NCBI GenBank assembly: GCA_030540405.1
Contig: JAUNWH010000002.1
Span: 1 to 64,000 of the forward strand
Source: Spirochaetales bacterium
Lineage (GTDB): Bacteria; Spirochaetota; Spirochaetia; Treponematales; Treponemataceae
Length of the DNA: 64,000 bases
Reading direction: 5' to 3'
Within the stretch, counting starts at the first letter, position 1; each line of letters starts with the position of its first letter. Shown here piece after piece: positions 23,345-32,249 of this stretch. The notes under the pieces were generated by a model. That model worked only from the letters and a program-made list of their open reading frames with translations, did no database searches and was not told the DNA's origin. The position numbers were made by a program, and so were the translations under genes.

Positions 23345-23430
23345 ATCAGCTTATAAAGCTGATAAAACTCTCTCCTTTAGTTCACGAAAGTGAACGGCAG
23401 AACCCCGGGCAACCGGGGTTCTGTTCATTT
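23345..23430 (+). ncRNA. Candidate small RNA, about 80 nt, three hairpins
   Basis: Starts near 23348. Hairpin 1: ATCAGCTT-ATA-AAGCTGAT (23345-23363). A single-stranded pyrimidine stretch CTCTCTCCTTTAG follows. Hairpin 2: GTTCAC-GAAA-GTGAAC (23380-23395) with a GNRA tetraloop. Hairpin 3: CAGAACCCCGG-GCAA-CCGGGGTTCTG (23398-23423) is a perfect 11-bp stem followed by TTCATTT, a likely terminator. The unit has its own strong promoter and no start codon with ribosome site. The open CTCTCTCCTT could pair with Shine-Dalgarno sequences. No known RNA family was recognised. Confidence 0.65.
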
Positions 23431-23493
23431 AAACGCAATAATTTAATGTAGCTATATACCATTGCCATGCTTGACACTTCAATCCATTGCAAG

Positions 23494-23627
23494 AGATTCC
23501 CCCGAGCGAGTCGGGGGGGGGGAATGACAAAATACCCTTAATTTCGAGTTTTATAATTTCATGTCATTTTCGGGCTTGCCCCCGATAATCTGTTGGAAAG
23601 ATTGCCGTGTCAAGCACGGCAATGACA
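23494..23627. repeat. Three TGTCATT/AGATT repeat units, one with a G10 run
   Basis: AGATTCCCCCGAGCGAGTCG running into ten G and AATGACA (23494-23529); TGTCATTTTCGGGCTTG...AATCT and AGATTGCCGTGTCAAGCACG...AATGACA (23562-23627), in opposite orientations. Fills the gap between the small RNA and the barrel-protein gene. Confidence 0.75.
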
Positions 23628-23727
23628 GCCTTTTTAGCATAGGAATAATTGTTTAGCAGATGTTTTATTAAAACTCGACATTCATCCTTTATGGCAAAAT
23701 ATATTTTTTTCAGTTTTTATAAAAAAA

Positions 23728-24942
23728 CTACATCGACATTCCTATAGAAAAGCCTGTTCTGAATTCTTTTTCTGTAATATTGTAAATGACTTCAACGGAA
23801 CAAGCCGGAAACGCAACTTTTGAAAGATACATTTTCATTCCGCCGCCAGCTCCCTGGTTAAAAACCCAAGTCTTGTCAAAGTCTTTTGCGCGCGCTGTCT
23901 GATAAACTGCATAAATAGAAAAAAGCCCTATTTTTGTCTTAAGCGCAGCATATTCAAGCCCAATAGAAAGCCCCGCCATTGAATCAGAAGAAAATTCACT
24001 AGGAAAAAGGCTCACAGAAACTGAATGTCCGCCCCTGTAAAAAACAATCGGAGCGTCAAATTCATAAAAGCAAGCTGCGGACTGCACAATTCTAAGTTTT
24101 TCAAGAACAGGCTGCTGAATTTTTATTTTAAGCTCAAATCCGTTAAAAATATCCCTGCAAGGCGTAACGTCAACAAATGCTTTTGCAACTGCGGATTTTT
24201 CGGACATAAAAGTTCCGTTCCAGTCAGCGGCTTTAAAATCTATTGCGGCAGAAGATTCCCAGACTTTTTCAGATTCAATTTCGCCTTTAATTTCGTCCGA
24301 GCCGTCAACTTTTATAATTCCAAAGCCTGTGCTAACTTCCGCAGAAAAACAGTCAAAGAATTTTTTGGAAACGCCAAGGCTTCCGCGGAAAGAAAGAGAG
24401 CCAAAGTCATAAACTGAATCATCTTCCGTTGTAACAAGCTCCGTGTCTGATTTTGAAATTCCTGTGTAAATTGAAAATCCCAATGACGAGCCTTTTGGAG
24501 GACGTGAAAAAAATGTCATTCCAGAAATGTTGTCCCGCGAAAAAATTCCGCCCAGAATAAAAAAATCTTTCAAGCCCATCGCATTTGAATCAATAAGAAA
24601 CGCACCTGCAGAAAAAAGTCCGTCATTAACGGCAACAATCGGCAACGGCAAAATGGACATTTTTTCTTCAAGTGAAATTTTCACGCAGCTTTCATTTTCG
24701 GTTATAGGCTCGCATTCAATGGAAATGTTTGTAAAAAGGTTGTCCGCCTGAAGTGAATTTTCTATGTTATGCAAAGTTTCCGCAGAAGCTTCTTTTCCAA
24801 TGAACTTTTTTAAATCGCGCTGAGCAGCAAATTCCTTTGTACGCTTTAAGCCTTGAATTTCAAACTTTGTAATTTTAGGTTCAGCATTCAGAAAGCTTGC
24901 GAAAATAGCAAAAAGTGCAACGGCAGAAAATGACTTTTTCAT
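23728..24942 (-). CDS. Outer-membrane protein with POTRA-like domain and beta-barrel (BamA/TamA-like, short)
   Basis: 404 residues. Signal peptide MKKSFSAVALFAIFASFLNA; one POTRA-like domain (about 22-95: ITKFEIQGLKRTKEF, NIENSLQADNLFTNISIECE); then alternating hydrophobic/polar strands ending in FRTGFSIGMSM, consistent with a barrel of the Omp85 superfamily. It is much shorter than BamA, which has five POTRAs, and closer in design to small Omp85-like proteins of unknown cargo. Start at 24942 with GGAG upstream. Flanked by a repeat-rich gap and mtnN, with which it shares strand but not obvious function. Confidence 0.65.
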   Translation of the reverse strand: MKKSFSAVALFAIFASFLNAEPKITKFEIQGLKRTKEFAAQRDLKKFIGKEASAETLHNIENSLQADNLFTNISIECEPITENESCVKISLEEKMSILPLPIVAVNDGLFSAGAFLIDSNAMGLKDFFILGGIFSRDNISGMTFFSRPPKGSSLGFSIYTGISKSDTELVTTEDDSVYDFGSLSFRGSLGVSKKFFDCFSAEVSTGFGIIKVDGSDEIKGEIESEKVWESSAAIDFKAADWNGTFMSEKSAVAKAFVDVTPCRDIFNGFELKIKIQQPVLEKLRIVQSAACFYEFDAPIVFYRGGHSVSVSLFPSEFSSDSMAGLSIGLEYAALKTKIGLFSIYAVYQTARAKDFDKTWVFNQGAGGGMKMYLSKVAFPACSVEVIYNITEKEFRTGFSIGMSM

Positions 24943-25039
24943 TTAAAACATCTCCATTTGTTGTAAATAACTAAAGTTATATTTTTACAATAAATGGGAA
25001 GATTTTGCAATATAATGCAAGGAAAAGAATTAAATGTAA

Positions 25040-25744
25040 CTAAAATCTATCAAGCATGGACAAAACAAGAGAGCCGCTCAATGAAGCCGCTTCGTTTTCG
25101 TTGAAGCTGTAAGTTGATTCTCCGTCGTCGTCCGCCATGTCGCTCATGCAACGGATAATTACAAACGGAATTTCATTTATCCAGCAAGCGTGCGCAACAG
25201 CAGCCCCTTCCATTTCAACACAAGCCGGAGAGCAAGTTTCCTGAATTGCGGATTTTTTTTCCTTGTCGCTTACAAACTGGTCGCCTGTAGCAATCCGTCC
25301 AAACACAAGCTTATGTTCCGCAGGAAATTCTTTAAATGCAGACCGAGCCGCTTCAAGCATTTTGCTGTCTGCCGGAAAATCGCTGCACTTCATCTGCGGA
25401 ATTTCAGTTTTTTTATAGCCGAATCCAGTTGCATCCATGTCATGATAAACCGCATCTGTGGAAGCAACAAAATCAAGCACTTTTAGTCCAGAAGCCATCG
25501 CGCCTGCAATTCCAGTGTTAATTATATGTGTACATCCAAACTGAAGAATCAGCCTCTGCGCGCACAATGCAGCATTTACTTTTCCAACTCCTGACTGAAC
25601 CAGGAGTACAGAAACGCCGTTTATCTTTCCTTCAGTAAAAACCATGCCGCCAGCCTTAGTTACCTCTGGATTTTCTTCCAGTTTAGACTTTAAAAGCTCC
25701 AGCTCAACACTCATTGCGCCGATTATTCCGACTTTTTTTGACAT
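25040..25744 (-). CDS. mtnN: 5'-methylthioadenosine/S-adenosylhomocysteine nucleosidase
   Basis: 234 residues, family length 230-240. Hydrolyses MTA and SAH to adenine and the thio-sugar, part of methionine salvage and the activated methyl cycle. Seen: GIIGAMSVELELL (N terminus), GVGKVNAALCAQ, NTGIAGAMA (about 76-84), the active-site block CVEMEGAAVAHAC with the catalytic Glu (about 173-180), and IRCMSDMAD with the catalytic Asp (about 199-207). AAGGAG precedes the start at 25744. Confidence 0.95.
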   Translation of the reverse strand: MSKKVGIIGAMSVELELLKSKLEENPEVTKAGGMVFTEGKINGVSVLLVQSGVGKVNAALCAQRLILQFGCTHIINTGIAGAMASGLKVLDFVASTDAVYHDMDATGFGYKKTEIPQMKCSDFPADSKMLEAARSAFKEFPAEHKLVFGRIATGDQFVSDKEKKSAIQETCSPACVEMEGAAVAHACWINEIPFVIIRCMSDMADDDGESTYSFNENEAASLSGSLVLSMLDRF

Positions 25745-25810
25745 AAAATGTTACTCCTTGCGAAATACCGCATTGTTTATAAAAAACTTCTAAAAAATTC
25801 TTCAAAATTA

Positions 25811-25839
25811 TTGACTACATTACAGTTTTCATGTAAATT
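25811..25839 (+). promoter_or_regulatory. Promoter of a second small RNA candidate
   Basis: TTGACT (25811-25816), 17-nt spacer, TAAATT (25834-25839), directed away from mtnN into a short gene-less unit. Confidence 0.55.
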
Positions 25840-25845
25840 ATAGCC

Positions 25846-25930
25846 AGCAGTAAATAAAACGACAAAATGAAGTCAACACGCTTCATAAACGGACTGTCTT
25901 TTTCCTCCTTAGGGCAGTCCGTTATTTTTT
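25846..25930 (+). ncRNA. Candidate small RNA with an anti-Shine-Dalgarno loop
   Basis: About 85 nt from a start near 25846. Hairpin 1: ATGAAG-TCAACACG-CTTCAT (25867-25886). Hairpin 2: AACGGACTG (25888-25896) pairs with CAGTCCGTT (25915-25923), followed by ATTTTTTT, a good intrinsic terminator. The 18-nt loop of hairpin 2 contains CCTCCTT (25904-25910), identical to the anti-Shine-Dalgarno core of 16S rRNA, so it could pair with ribosome-binding sites of mRNAs. No ORF of note. Confidence 0.6.
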
Positions 25931-25984
25931 TGCCAAAAATAGAATAATAGAAAGCAAAAGGAATTTCAATTTTCAATCTAAGAA

Positions 25985-26013
25985 TTGACACAAATTTAAA
26001 AAATCAATATATT
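25985..26013 (+). promoter_or_regulatory. asnB promoter
   Basis: TTGACA (25985-25990), 17-nt spacer, TATATT (26008-26013), both boxes near consensus. Confidence 0.75.
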
Positions 26014-26019
26014 GTTTTT

Positions 26020-26078
26020 AGACAATGACGTCTGTTTTTTGGGTATTTTTATGCTCTCAGAACAGGCGTCTTTTTTTT
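26020..26078 (+). terminator. Intrinsic terminator inside the asnB leader (attenuator or small RNA)
   Basis: Transcription from near 26020 meets GACGTCTGTT (26027-26036) pairing with AACAGGCGTC (26061-26070; one G-U) and eight T (26071-26078), only 28 nt before the asnB start codon. Most transcripts would end after about 60 nt unless the hairpin is prevented. No T-box or leader peptide was recognised. Confidence 0.7.
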
Positions 26079-26105
26079 GCCAATTAATTGAAAAAGGGGT
26101 TATTT

Positions 26106-27872
26106 ATGTGTGGATTTGTTGGCGCATTTGATTTAAACAGCGGCTCACAGCCGATTGATGAAGGCTTAAAAGAACAGCTTCGTTCCCAAGTTCTGGATAT
26201 GTCTAAAAAAATCCGTCATAGGGGACCAGACTGGAGCGGAGTTTACACTGGAAACAATGCGATTTTAAGCCATGAGCGTCTTTCTATTGTAGATCCGCTT
26301 TCTGGAAAACAGCCGCTTGTTAGCGATGACGGAAAAATTATCCTTGCGGCAAACGGTGAAATTTACAATCATCAGGAAATCCGCAGGCAGTTTGCAGAAA
26401 AATACAGCTTCAAAACACAAAGCGACTGCGAAGTTATAATTCCGCTTTACAAAAAATACAGAGCAGAAGAAAACGGCTTTTGCAAAATGATAGAAGAGCT
26501 TTCTGGAATTTTTGCATTCGCACTTTATGATTCAGAAAAAGACGTTTATTTAATTGCCCGCGACGAAATCGGTGTTATTCCGCTTTATCAGGCGTGGGAC
26601 AAGCAGGGACGTTACTATGTTGCTTCAGAACTAAAGGCTCTTGAAGGACAAAACATGGTTTCTATAGAAGAATTTCCAAACGGACATTATTTCTATTCAA
26701 AAGACAAAGAGCCGACACTTTGGTACAAACGCGATTGGGAAGAATTCAGCGCAGTAGAAAATGCAAAACGCGCAACAGATGACAACGGAGAAATTATAAA
26801 CGAAGACGTGATTCAGAATGTTCGCGACGGACTTGAAAAAGCCGTAAAACAGCAGCTTATGAGCGACGTTCCTTATGGAGTTTTGCTTTCAGGCGGACTT
26901 GACTCAACTGTAATCGCGGCAATCACACAAAAATTCGCAAAAAAAAGAATTGAAACCGGCTCTTTAAAAGATGCCTGGTGGCCGCAGCTTCACAGTTTTG
27001 CAGTAGGACTTGAAGGCAGCCCGGATTTAATCGCAGCAAAAAAAGCCGCTGATTTTATTGGAACAGTTCACCATGAAGTTCACTTTACAATTCAGGAAGC
27101 TTTGGATGCTCTTGAAGATGTAATTTACCACATTGAAACTTACGACATCACAACAGTGCGCGCTTCAACACCGATGTACTTGCTTGCCCGCGTTATAAAA
27201 TCAATGGGAATTAAAATGGTTCTTTCTGGCGAAGGAAGCGACGAGCTTTTTGGCGGATATTTGTACTTTCACAAAGCGCCTAATGCCCGCGAGTTCCATG
27301 AAGAGCTTGTGCGCAAAATGAGCAAGCTGCACCTTTACGACTGCCTGCGTGCAAACAAATCTCTTGCGGCTTGGGGAGTTGAAGGCCGCGTTCCTTTCCT
27401 TGACAAAGATTTTATCGATATTGCAATGAGACTGAATCCGCTTGACAAAATGAACATAAAGCTTCCAAACGGAAAACAGCGCATTGAAAAATGGATTGTA
27501 CGCAAAGCATTTGAAGACATTCTTCCGCCGGACATTTGCTGGAGACAAAAAGAGCAGTTCAGCGACGGCGTAGGTTACAGCTGGATTGACACATTAAAGG
27601 AAATGACAGCGCAAAAAGTTTCGGATGCAGAATTCGCCCAGAGAGCAAAAAGATTCCCGGTAAACACTCCTGTTACAAAGGAAGAATATTACTACAGGGA
27701 AATTTTTTCAAATCTCTTTCCAAGCGAAAGCGCAGCGCTTGCGGTTCCGCATGAAGCCGGAGTCGCCTGCTCAACAGCAAAAGCCCTTGAATGGGATGAA
27801 GCCTGGAGCAAAATGGACGAACCAAGCGGAAGAGCAATTAGCGGCGTGCATAATGACGCTTACAAAAGCTAG
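26106..27872 (+). CDS. asnB: Asparagine synthetase, glutamine-hydrolysing
   Basis: 588 residues. Makes asparagine from aspartate, ATP and glutamine. The start is set at 26106 so that the protein begins MCGFVGAF; the Cys after Met is the glutaminase nucleophile. AAAGGGG lies upstream. Seen: glutaminase motifs RGPDWSG, HERLSIVDP, ANGEIYNH (about 44-90), and the synthetase domain with the PPi loop LLSGGLDST (about 260-268), LSGEGSDELFGGY (about 370-382) and WGVEGRVPFLD (about 424-434). Single-gene unit; expression is probably attenuated by the terminator at 26020-26078. Confidence 0.96.
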   Translation: MCGFVGAFDLNSGSQPIDEGLKEQLRSQVLDMSKKIRHRGPDWSGVYTGNNAILSHERLSIVDPLSGKQPLVSDDGKIILAANGEIYNHQEIRRQFAEKYSFKTQSDCEVIIPLYKKYRAEENGFCKMIEELSGIFAFALYDSEKDVYLIARDEIGVIPLYQAWDKQGRYYVASELKALEGQNMVSIEEFPNGHYFYSKDKEPTLWYKRDWEEFSAVENAKRATDDNGEIINEDVIQNVRDGLEKAVKQQLMSDVPYGVLLSGGLDSTVIAAITQKFAKKRIETGSLKDAWWPQLHSFAVGLEGSPDLIAAKKAADFIGTVHHEVHFTIQEALDALEDVIYHIETYDITTVRASTPMYLLARVIKSMGIKMVLSGEGSDELFGGYLYFHKAPNAREFHEELVRKMSKLHLYDCLRANKSLAAWGVEGRVPFLDKDFIDIAMRLNPLDKMNIKLPNGKQRIEKWIVRKAFEDILPPDICWRQKEQFSDGVGYSWIDTLKEMTAQKVSDAEFAQRAKRFPVNTPVTKEEYYYREIFSNLFPSESAALAVPHEAGVACSTAKALEWDEAWSKMDEPSGRAISGVHNDAYKS

Positions 27873-27904
27873 TTTTAAATTGAATGTCGAACTTTGTAAT
27901 TTAA

Positions 27905-27995
27905 TGTCATTATCGGGCTTGCCCCGATAATCTAAAACAGATTCCTGACCGAGTTTACTGCCTAAACATCGCAGTGTCGCAGCACGGGAATGACA
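27905..27995. repeat. TGTCATT/AGATT repeat, two units
   Basis: TGTCATTATCGGGCTTGCCC...AATCT followed by AGATTCCTGACCGAGTTTAC...CACGGGAATGACA. The only feature in the 216-bp gap between asnB and the YkgJ-type gene. Confidence 0.75.
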
Positions 27996-28088
27996 GTTAA
28001 GAAGCCGCTTTTTTAGACTTGTATAAAACCTAGAATAAAAAAACGTGCAGCGCAAAATTCTTGTAAAAACTTAATTTAGGCAAAGTCT

Positions 28089-28712
28089 ATGGAATCAGTT
28101 TTTGAAAGCCTTAAAGACACTTGCGAAGGCAAAATTGCCGCTGAAATAGAAAAACTTTACACCAAACTTGAAAAACAGCAGTCGGACTGGTACAAAAAAA
28201 CAAAATTCACCTGTCCTTCTGGCTGCGGAATGTGCTGCCACAACTTTGAGCCGGACTTAACAGAAGCAGAAGCAAATTTTATGGCATTGTGGCTTATACA
28301 AAACCAAAGACAAATCGCAGAAAAACTTCTTGAAGAAAATGAAAATTCCGGCAAAACCTGCATTTTTTTCAATGCGGAAAATGACTACCACTGCTCCATT
28401 TATGGCGCACGGCCTTTTATTTGCAGGCTTTTTGGAGCAAGCAGTTTTTACAGCAAAAACCGTTCACTTATCTGGCGGCCTTGCAAATTCTACCCGAAAG
28501 AAAAACTTTCAGACTTTGGACTTTCCCGCAAACAATATTCAAAAGACGAAGCAAAAAAAATCTTGGGCGAAATTCCGCCCGCAATGAGCGACATTATGGC
28601 ACAGGCAATGGCAGTCTGCCCCGAAAACGAAAGCACAGAGCCTCTGCGGAAAATCCTTCCAAGAAAAATTCAGCACATATTTTTTCTTCTTAAATACTGC
28701 GGAAATTTTTAG
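28089..28712 (+). CDS. YkgJ-family cysteine-cluster protein
   Basis: 207 residues with the zinc- or iron-sulfur-type cluster of the YkgJ family: CPSGCGMCC (about 40-48), then CIFF, CSIYGARPFICRLFG (about 100-114) and CKFYP. The family is a small cytoplasmic metalloprotein group of unsettled function; some members are annotated as Fe-S oxidoreductases. The C-terminal part (about 135-207) is unrecognised. The start at 28089 lacks a clear ribosome site. It converges with the YitT-type gene 8 bp downstream. Confidence 0.8.
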   Translation: MESVFESLKDTCEGKIAAEIEKLYTKLEKQQSDWYKKTKFTCPSGCGMCCHNFEPDLTEAEANFMALWLIQNQRQIAEKLLEENENSGKTCIFFNAENDYHCSIYGARPFICRLFGASSFYSKNRSLIWRPCKFYPKEKLSDFGLSRKQYSKDEAKKILGEIPPAMSDIMAQAMAVCPENESTEPLRKILPRKIQHIFFLLKYCGNF

Positions 28713-28720
28713 CAAACGTC

Positions 28721-29596
28721 TTAGTCTTTGCTTCTTGTAAAAAAACGCCCAAAAATTTCTTTTGTTTTTAAAACATTTATAAAAGCGGCAGGATCGCATT
28801 TTTTAAGCTCACGGCTCAAAGGTCCAAGTTCATCTGCAGAAACAACAGTATAAAGCATTGTCTTTTCTGAATTTTTGTAGCAGCCGGTTCCAATAAATTT
28901 TGTAGCGTCATGGTTTGTAGAAGTCTTTACAACATGATACATTTCGTCAGGCTTTTCTGTAATAATCAAAAGCGTTATTTTTTGATAGCGTCGGTAAAGC
29001 TCATTTAAAATCTGAGTCGAGCTGAACTGAAAAATAATCGAGTAAAGCGCTTTGTCCCAGCCAAAAAGAATTCCTGCCACAACTAAAACACAAATATTCA
29101 TTCCGAAAATCATGTTCCACATATCCATGCCTTTTTTTTCGGAAAAATAAATTGCTATAAAATCCGTTCCGCCGCTTGTAGCATCAGCATAAAGACAGCA
29201 AGTTATTGCAAGTCCGTTTAAAATTCCGCCGAAAATCGAGCACAAAAGCAAATCGTCTGTAATCCGGATTGAAGGAATAAAATCTGTAAGAAATGAAGAA
29301 ACCGCAATCATCAGCAAAGAAAAAATCGTGAATTTTTTTCCAATATATTTAAAGCTTATAAAAACCGGCACGGCATTCAGCGTAAAATACAAAACTGTAT
29401 ACGGAATTTTCACATTGAAAAACTTCAAGAATGCGCGCTGAATCAAAAGTGAAATTCCTGCAAATCCGCCTGGAAAAAGTTCCGCCGCATAAGCAAAAGA
29501 ATTCAAGTTCATGGAAAAAATAACTGCGCCGGCAATAACAAGAATTACGCGTTTAAAAGTTGAAGGTGTCGGAATAATCGTAGTTACATTGCTCAT
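28721..29596 (-). CDS. YitT-family membrane protein (DUF161/DUF2179)
   Basis: 291 residues. Five to six hydrophobic helices in the first ~190 residues (VILVIAGAVIFSMNLNSF; GFAGISLLIQRAF; LCSIFGGILNGLAITCCLYA; NICVLVVAGILFGW) with the family motif YADATSGGTDFIA (about 137-149), then a soluble DUF2179 domain (about 200-291: ITLLIITEKPDEMYHVV, YTVVSADELGPL). Inner-membrane protein of unknown transport role. The start at 29596 follows a -10 box by 6 nt. Confidence 0.9.
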   Translation of the reverse strand: MSNVTTIIPTPSTFKRVILVIAGAVIFSMNLNSFAYAAELFPGGFAGISLLIQRAFLKFFNVKIPYTVLYFTLNAVPVFISFKYIGKKFTIFSLLMIAVSSFLTDFIPSIRITDDLLLCSIFGGILNGLAITCCLYADATSGGTDFIAIYFSEKKGMDMWNMIFGMNICVLVVAGILFGWDKALYSIIFQFSSTQILNELYRRYQKITLLIITEKPDEMYHVVKTSTNHDATKFIGTGCYKNSEKTMLYTVVSADELGPLSRELKKCDPAAFINVLKTKEIFGRFFTRSKD

Positions 29597-29602
29597 GCTA
29601 AA

Positions 29603-29631
29603 ATTGTATCAATAAAATAAAATTTAGTTAA
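29603..29631 (-). promoter_or_regulatory. Promoter of the YitT-type gene, leaderless geometry
   Basis: Leftward TTAACT (29631-29626), 17-nt spacer, TACAAT (29608-29603), 6 nt to ATG 29596. Confidence 0.5.
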
Positions 29632-29655
29632 GAATGCAGTTTCTTATAAAAAAAA

Positions 29656-29684
29656 TTGACATTCCCCCTACGTCTGAATAATAT
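29656..29684 (+). promoter_or_regulatory. Promoter of the chemoreceptor gene
   Basis: TTGACA (29656-29661), 17-nt spacer, TAATAT (29679-29684), about 34 nt before the start codon. Confidence 0.65.
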
Positions 29685-29717
29685 AAAAAGGGGCAGCAAA
29701 ATCCCCGGTAGGTTTTT

Positions 29718-31781
29718 ATGGAAAAGAAGAAGTCGATTTATTTTACGCTTGTTGTTGTTTCGGTTGTTATTTCAGTTGTGCTTTCGGTCTGCGTCTCGCT
29801 TGTGCTTCACAATATGATTTCGGGCGAAATTACCGGAATGAAAAAAATGGAGCTCAGGGCAAGCTCGGACAGAATGCACGTTCTGTTCACCGCGCGGCAG
29901 AAAAATCTTGAGGAAAAACTTTCTGTGATTCAGGACAAAATTGACTGGAGCAGTCTTTCATCGCAGGATGAAATTTTCCAGAGGCTTTCCGAAGTTCAGG
30001 AAGAGGCGGAGCTTTACAGCGTGATTCTTGCCAGAAACTCAGGCGAGACGATTTTTTCAGCCGGAAAGAACAGTTCCATTTCGCTTGCCTCCGAAAAAAA
30101 GGCGCTTTCAAATGCCGCGGGCGGAAACCTAAATTCTTGCGTCTCGCTTAAAAATGACGAGGTTCTTGCAACGGCAGCCGCAAGATTTCCGGCCATAAAC
30201 GGAAGCGTCCTTGTGATTCAGCAGGAAATTTCAGACCACGACTGGATTTCGGAATACGGCTCCACGCTCGGATGCAGCATGAACATTTTTATAGAAGACA
30301 CTTGCGTTGAAAGTTCAGATGTTGACGAAAACGGCAAGCCCAAGACCGGCGGAAAAATGGGAAGTCCGTTCATCATCGGCGAAGTCTACAAAAACCGCCA
30401 CGTCCTTGAGCTGATTGACCGCTACAAGGGAAACGTCTCGGCTACGGTTTTCAGCCCGATTGACAGCGACGACGGAAACGCAATGCTTTACCTCGGAATA
30501 AATCTTAAGGAGCTTGCACAAAGCTCGTCGCGGCTTATAAAACTTGCGCTTCCTGTTGTGATTGCGGCAATCCTTTTGAGCCTTGGAATAATTCTTTTTA
30601 TAATCCTTCAGATTGTGACAAAGCCTTTGAAGAGAACTTCCGCCGCATTCAGAAGCCTGAACGGAGAATCCGGAACTTCCGACCTTACGATAAAAATAGA
30701 CGCCAAAAATGAAAACGAAATCGGCGAGATGATAGATTCCGTGAACCAGTTTATCGGAACTTTGCGCGGACTTCTTGCGGACGTGAATTCTGCGGAATCC
30801 CAGCTTGAGTCAATCGGAACAAGCCTGGCCTCAACTTCGCAGGAATCGGCAAGCGCGGTCTCTCAGATTATGTCGAACATTCTGAGCGTAAAAAATCAGA
30901 TTGAAAAGCAGAACAAGACGCTTGATGAAGTTCAGGGAATTCTTGACAGCTCAAGCCGCGGAATTGAGTCGCTCGAAAAGAACATCGAGGACCAGTCCGC
31001 AAAAATCACCGAGTCATCCTCATTCATCGAAAAAATGGTTGCGGACATCGCGGAAATGTCTGAATCCGTCGCGAATCTTGCGGGCGAATACAAGGAGCTT
31101 ATCCGAATTACCGATTCCGGAAAAACGCGTCAGAACGAGATGGCGGATGAAATCAAGAACATGGCGGAGCAGTCAAAGAATCTTGCGGACGCGAACTCGG
31201 TCATTTCGCAGATTGCTTCCCAAACAAACCTTCTTGCCATGAACGCCGCAATTGAAGCCGCGCACGCAGGTGAAGCCGGAAAGGGATTCAGCGTTGTTGC
31301 GGACGAAATCAGAAAGCTTGCCGAGAATTCAGCCGCGCAGTCAAATTCAATCAAAAAGGAGCTTGAGACAATCGGCCAGGTGATTGCAAAGGTTGTCGAG
31401 ACTTCCGAAATTTCCGTAAAGGAATTTGAAAAGATAACTGAAAAAGTCAGCTCCACCGAATCGCTTGTTCAGAATGTGGACACAACGATGTCGCGCCAGC
31501 ATGAGTCCTCAAAGCAGGTTCTGGCGAATCTGCAGGACGTGGACGATACGACTTCGACAGTTCTCAAGACCGCAAAGGAAATGTCCGCCGCGGTTGAGAA
31601 TGTCGCGACCGCGGCCGGAAACCTCGATATGCTTGCCCAGCAGGTTGCAGGAAGCATGGACGAAATGTCCGAAGGCGTAAAGGAAATAAACACCTCGGCG
31701 CAGAACATTTCCGAAATGGCGCAGACAACCCACGACAGCATAAAGGTCATGGACAGTGTCCTGTCTAAATTCAAAATTTAG
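29718..31781 (+). CDS. Methyl-accepting chemotaxis protein
   Basis: 687 residues. Membrane receptor that signals to CheA/CheW. First membrane helix about 8-32 ([20 protein letters not shown]), a periplasmic sensor of about 240 residues, second helix about 274-300 ([18 protein letters not shown]), HAMP (about 300-355), and a cytoplasmic coiled coil with the highly conserved tip [20 protein letters not shown] then [13 protein letters not shown] (about 505-537). No C-terminal CheR pentapeptide is visible. By eye its third codon positions are richer in G/C than its neighbours, which hints at a recent origin from another genome or a multicopy receptor family. AGG lies a few bases before the start. 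Confidence 0.95.
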   Translation: MEKKKSIYFTLVVVSVVISVVLSVCVSLVLHNMISGEITGMKKMELRASSDRMHVLFTARQKNLEEKLSVIQDKIDWSSLSSQDEIFQRLSEVQEEAELYSVILARNSGETIFSAGKNSSISLASEKKALSNAAGGNLNSCVSLKNDEVLATAAARFPAINGSVLVIQQEISDHDWISEYGSTLGCSMNIFIEDTCVESSDVDENGKPKTGGKMGSPFIIGEVYKNRHVLELIDRYKGNVSATVFSPIDSDDGNAMLYLGINLKELAQSSSRLIKLALPVVIAAILLSLGIILFIILQIVTKPLKRTSAAFRSLNGESGTSDLTIKIDAKNENEIGEMIDSVNQFIGTLRGLLADVNSAESQLESIGTSLASTSQESASAVSQIMSNILSVKNQIEKQNKTLDEVQGILDSSSRGIESLEKNIEDQSAKITESSSFIEKMVADIAEMSESVANLAGEYKELIRITDSGKTRQNEMADEIKNMAEQSKNLADANSVISQIASQTNLLAMNAAIEAAHAGEAGKGFSVVADEIRKLAENSAAQSNSIKKELETIGQVIAKVVETSEISVKEFEKITEKVSSTESLVQNVDTTMSRQHESSKQVLANLQDVDDTTSTVLKTAKEMSAAVENVATAAGNLDMLAQQVAGSMDEMSEGVKEINTSAQNISEMAQTTHDSIKVMDSVLSKFKI

Positions 31782-31802
31782 CGCGGGGAAACATTTTTGC
31801 TA

Positions 31803-31832
31803 TTGACCCCAATGTAAAATTTCAGATATAAT
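31803..31832 (+). promoter_or_regulatory. Promoter of the CAT-anticodon tRNA
   Basis: TTGACC (31803-31808), 18-nt spacer, TATAAT (31827-31832), 11 nt before the mature 5' end. Confidence 0.75.
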
Positions 31833-31843
31833 ATTTGACATTC

Positions 31844-31899
<56 letters not shown>

Positions 31900-31917
<18 letters not shown>

Positions 31918-32180
31918 CAGAAATATTAAGGATACTTTGTAATAAAAGTGTCCTTTTTTTTATTTTAAAATAAGCAACTAAATTTCTAGGACTTGAAGCG
32001 AAATGAACGCCGACCTATGGGAGGAAGAAAGGGCAGGATGCACTTGGCAGTGAATGAAGCCGGTCTGAAATGAGCCAGCACGGACGCTGGCGAATGAAAG
32101 ACAAGTCCTAGATGGCCCACTGAAATATTAGGATACTTTGCAATAAAAGTATCTTTTTTTGTTTTAAAGTAACCAACAAA
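31900..32180. other. tRNA 3'-end duplication enclosing a 120-bp insert (att-like scar)
   Basis: From 31900 the last 18 nt of the tRNA and about 60 nt after it, including its terminator, recur from 32102 (CAAGTCCTAGATGGCCCAC then GAAATATT, AGGATACTTTG). Between the copies, 31982-32101 is unique DNA. It starts with an inverted copy TCTAGGACTTG (31985-31995) that can pair with CAAGTCCTAGA (32102-32112) to close a structure containing CACT-TGGC-AGTG and GCCAGC-ACGGAC-GCTGGC. GAAATGA/GAATGAA motifs recur four times. This is the pattern left by an element integrated at a tRNA 3' end. No gene seen. Confidence 0.7.
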
Positions 32181-32213
32181 AATTGCTATAGCTTTTTCAT
32201 TTAAAAACTGCCG

Positions 32214-32242
32214 TTGTAAATATTGATTTTTTACTGTATTCT
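32214..32242 (+). promoter_or_regulatory. dnaX promoter, leaderless geometry
   Basis: TTGTAA (32214-32219), 17-nt spacer, TATTCT (32237-32242), 7 nt to ATG 32250; no ribosome site. Confidence 0.5.
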
Positions 32243-32249
32243 ATAAGAT

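Noticed and set aside
26020-26105. T-box riboswitch before asnB
   Set aside because: No T-box consensus sequence, specifier stem or antiterminator was found in about 60 nt of leader.
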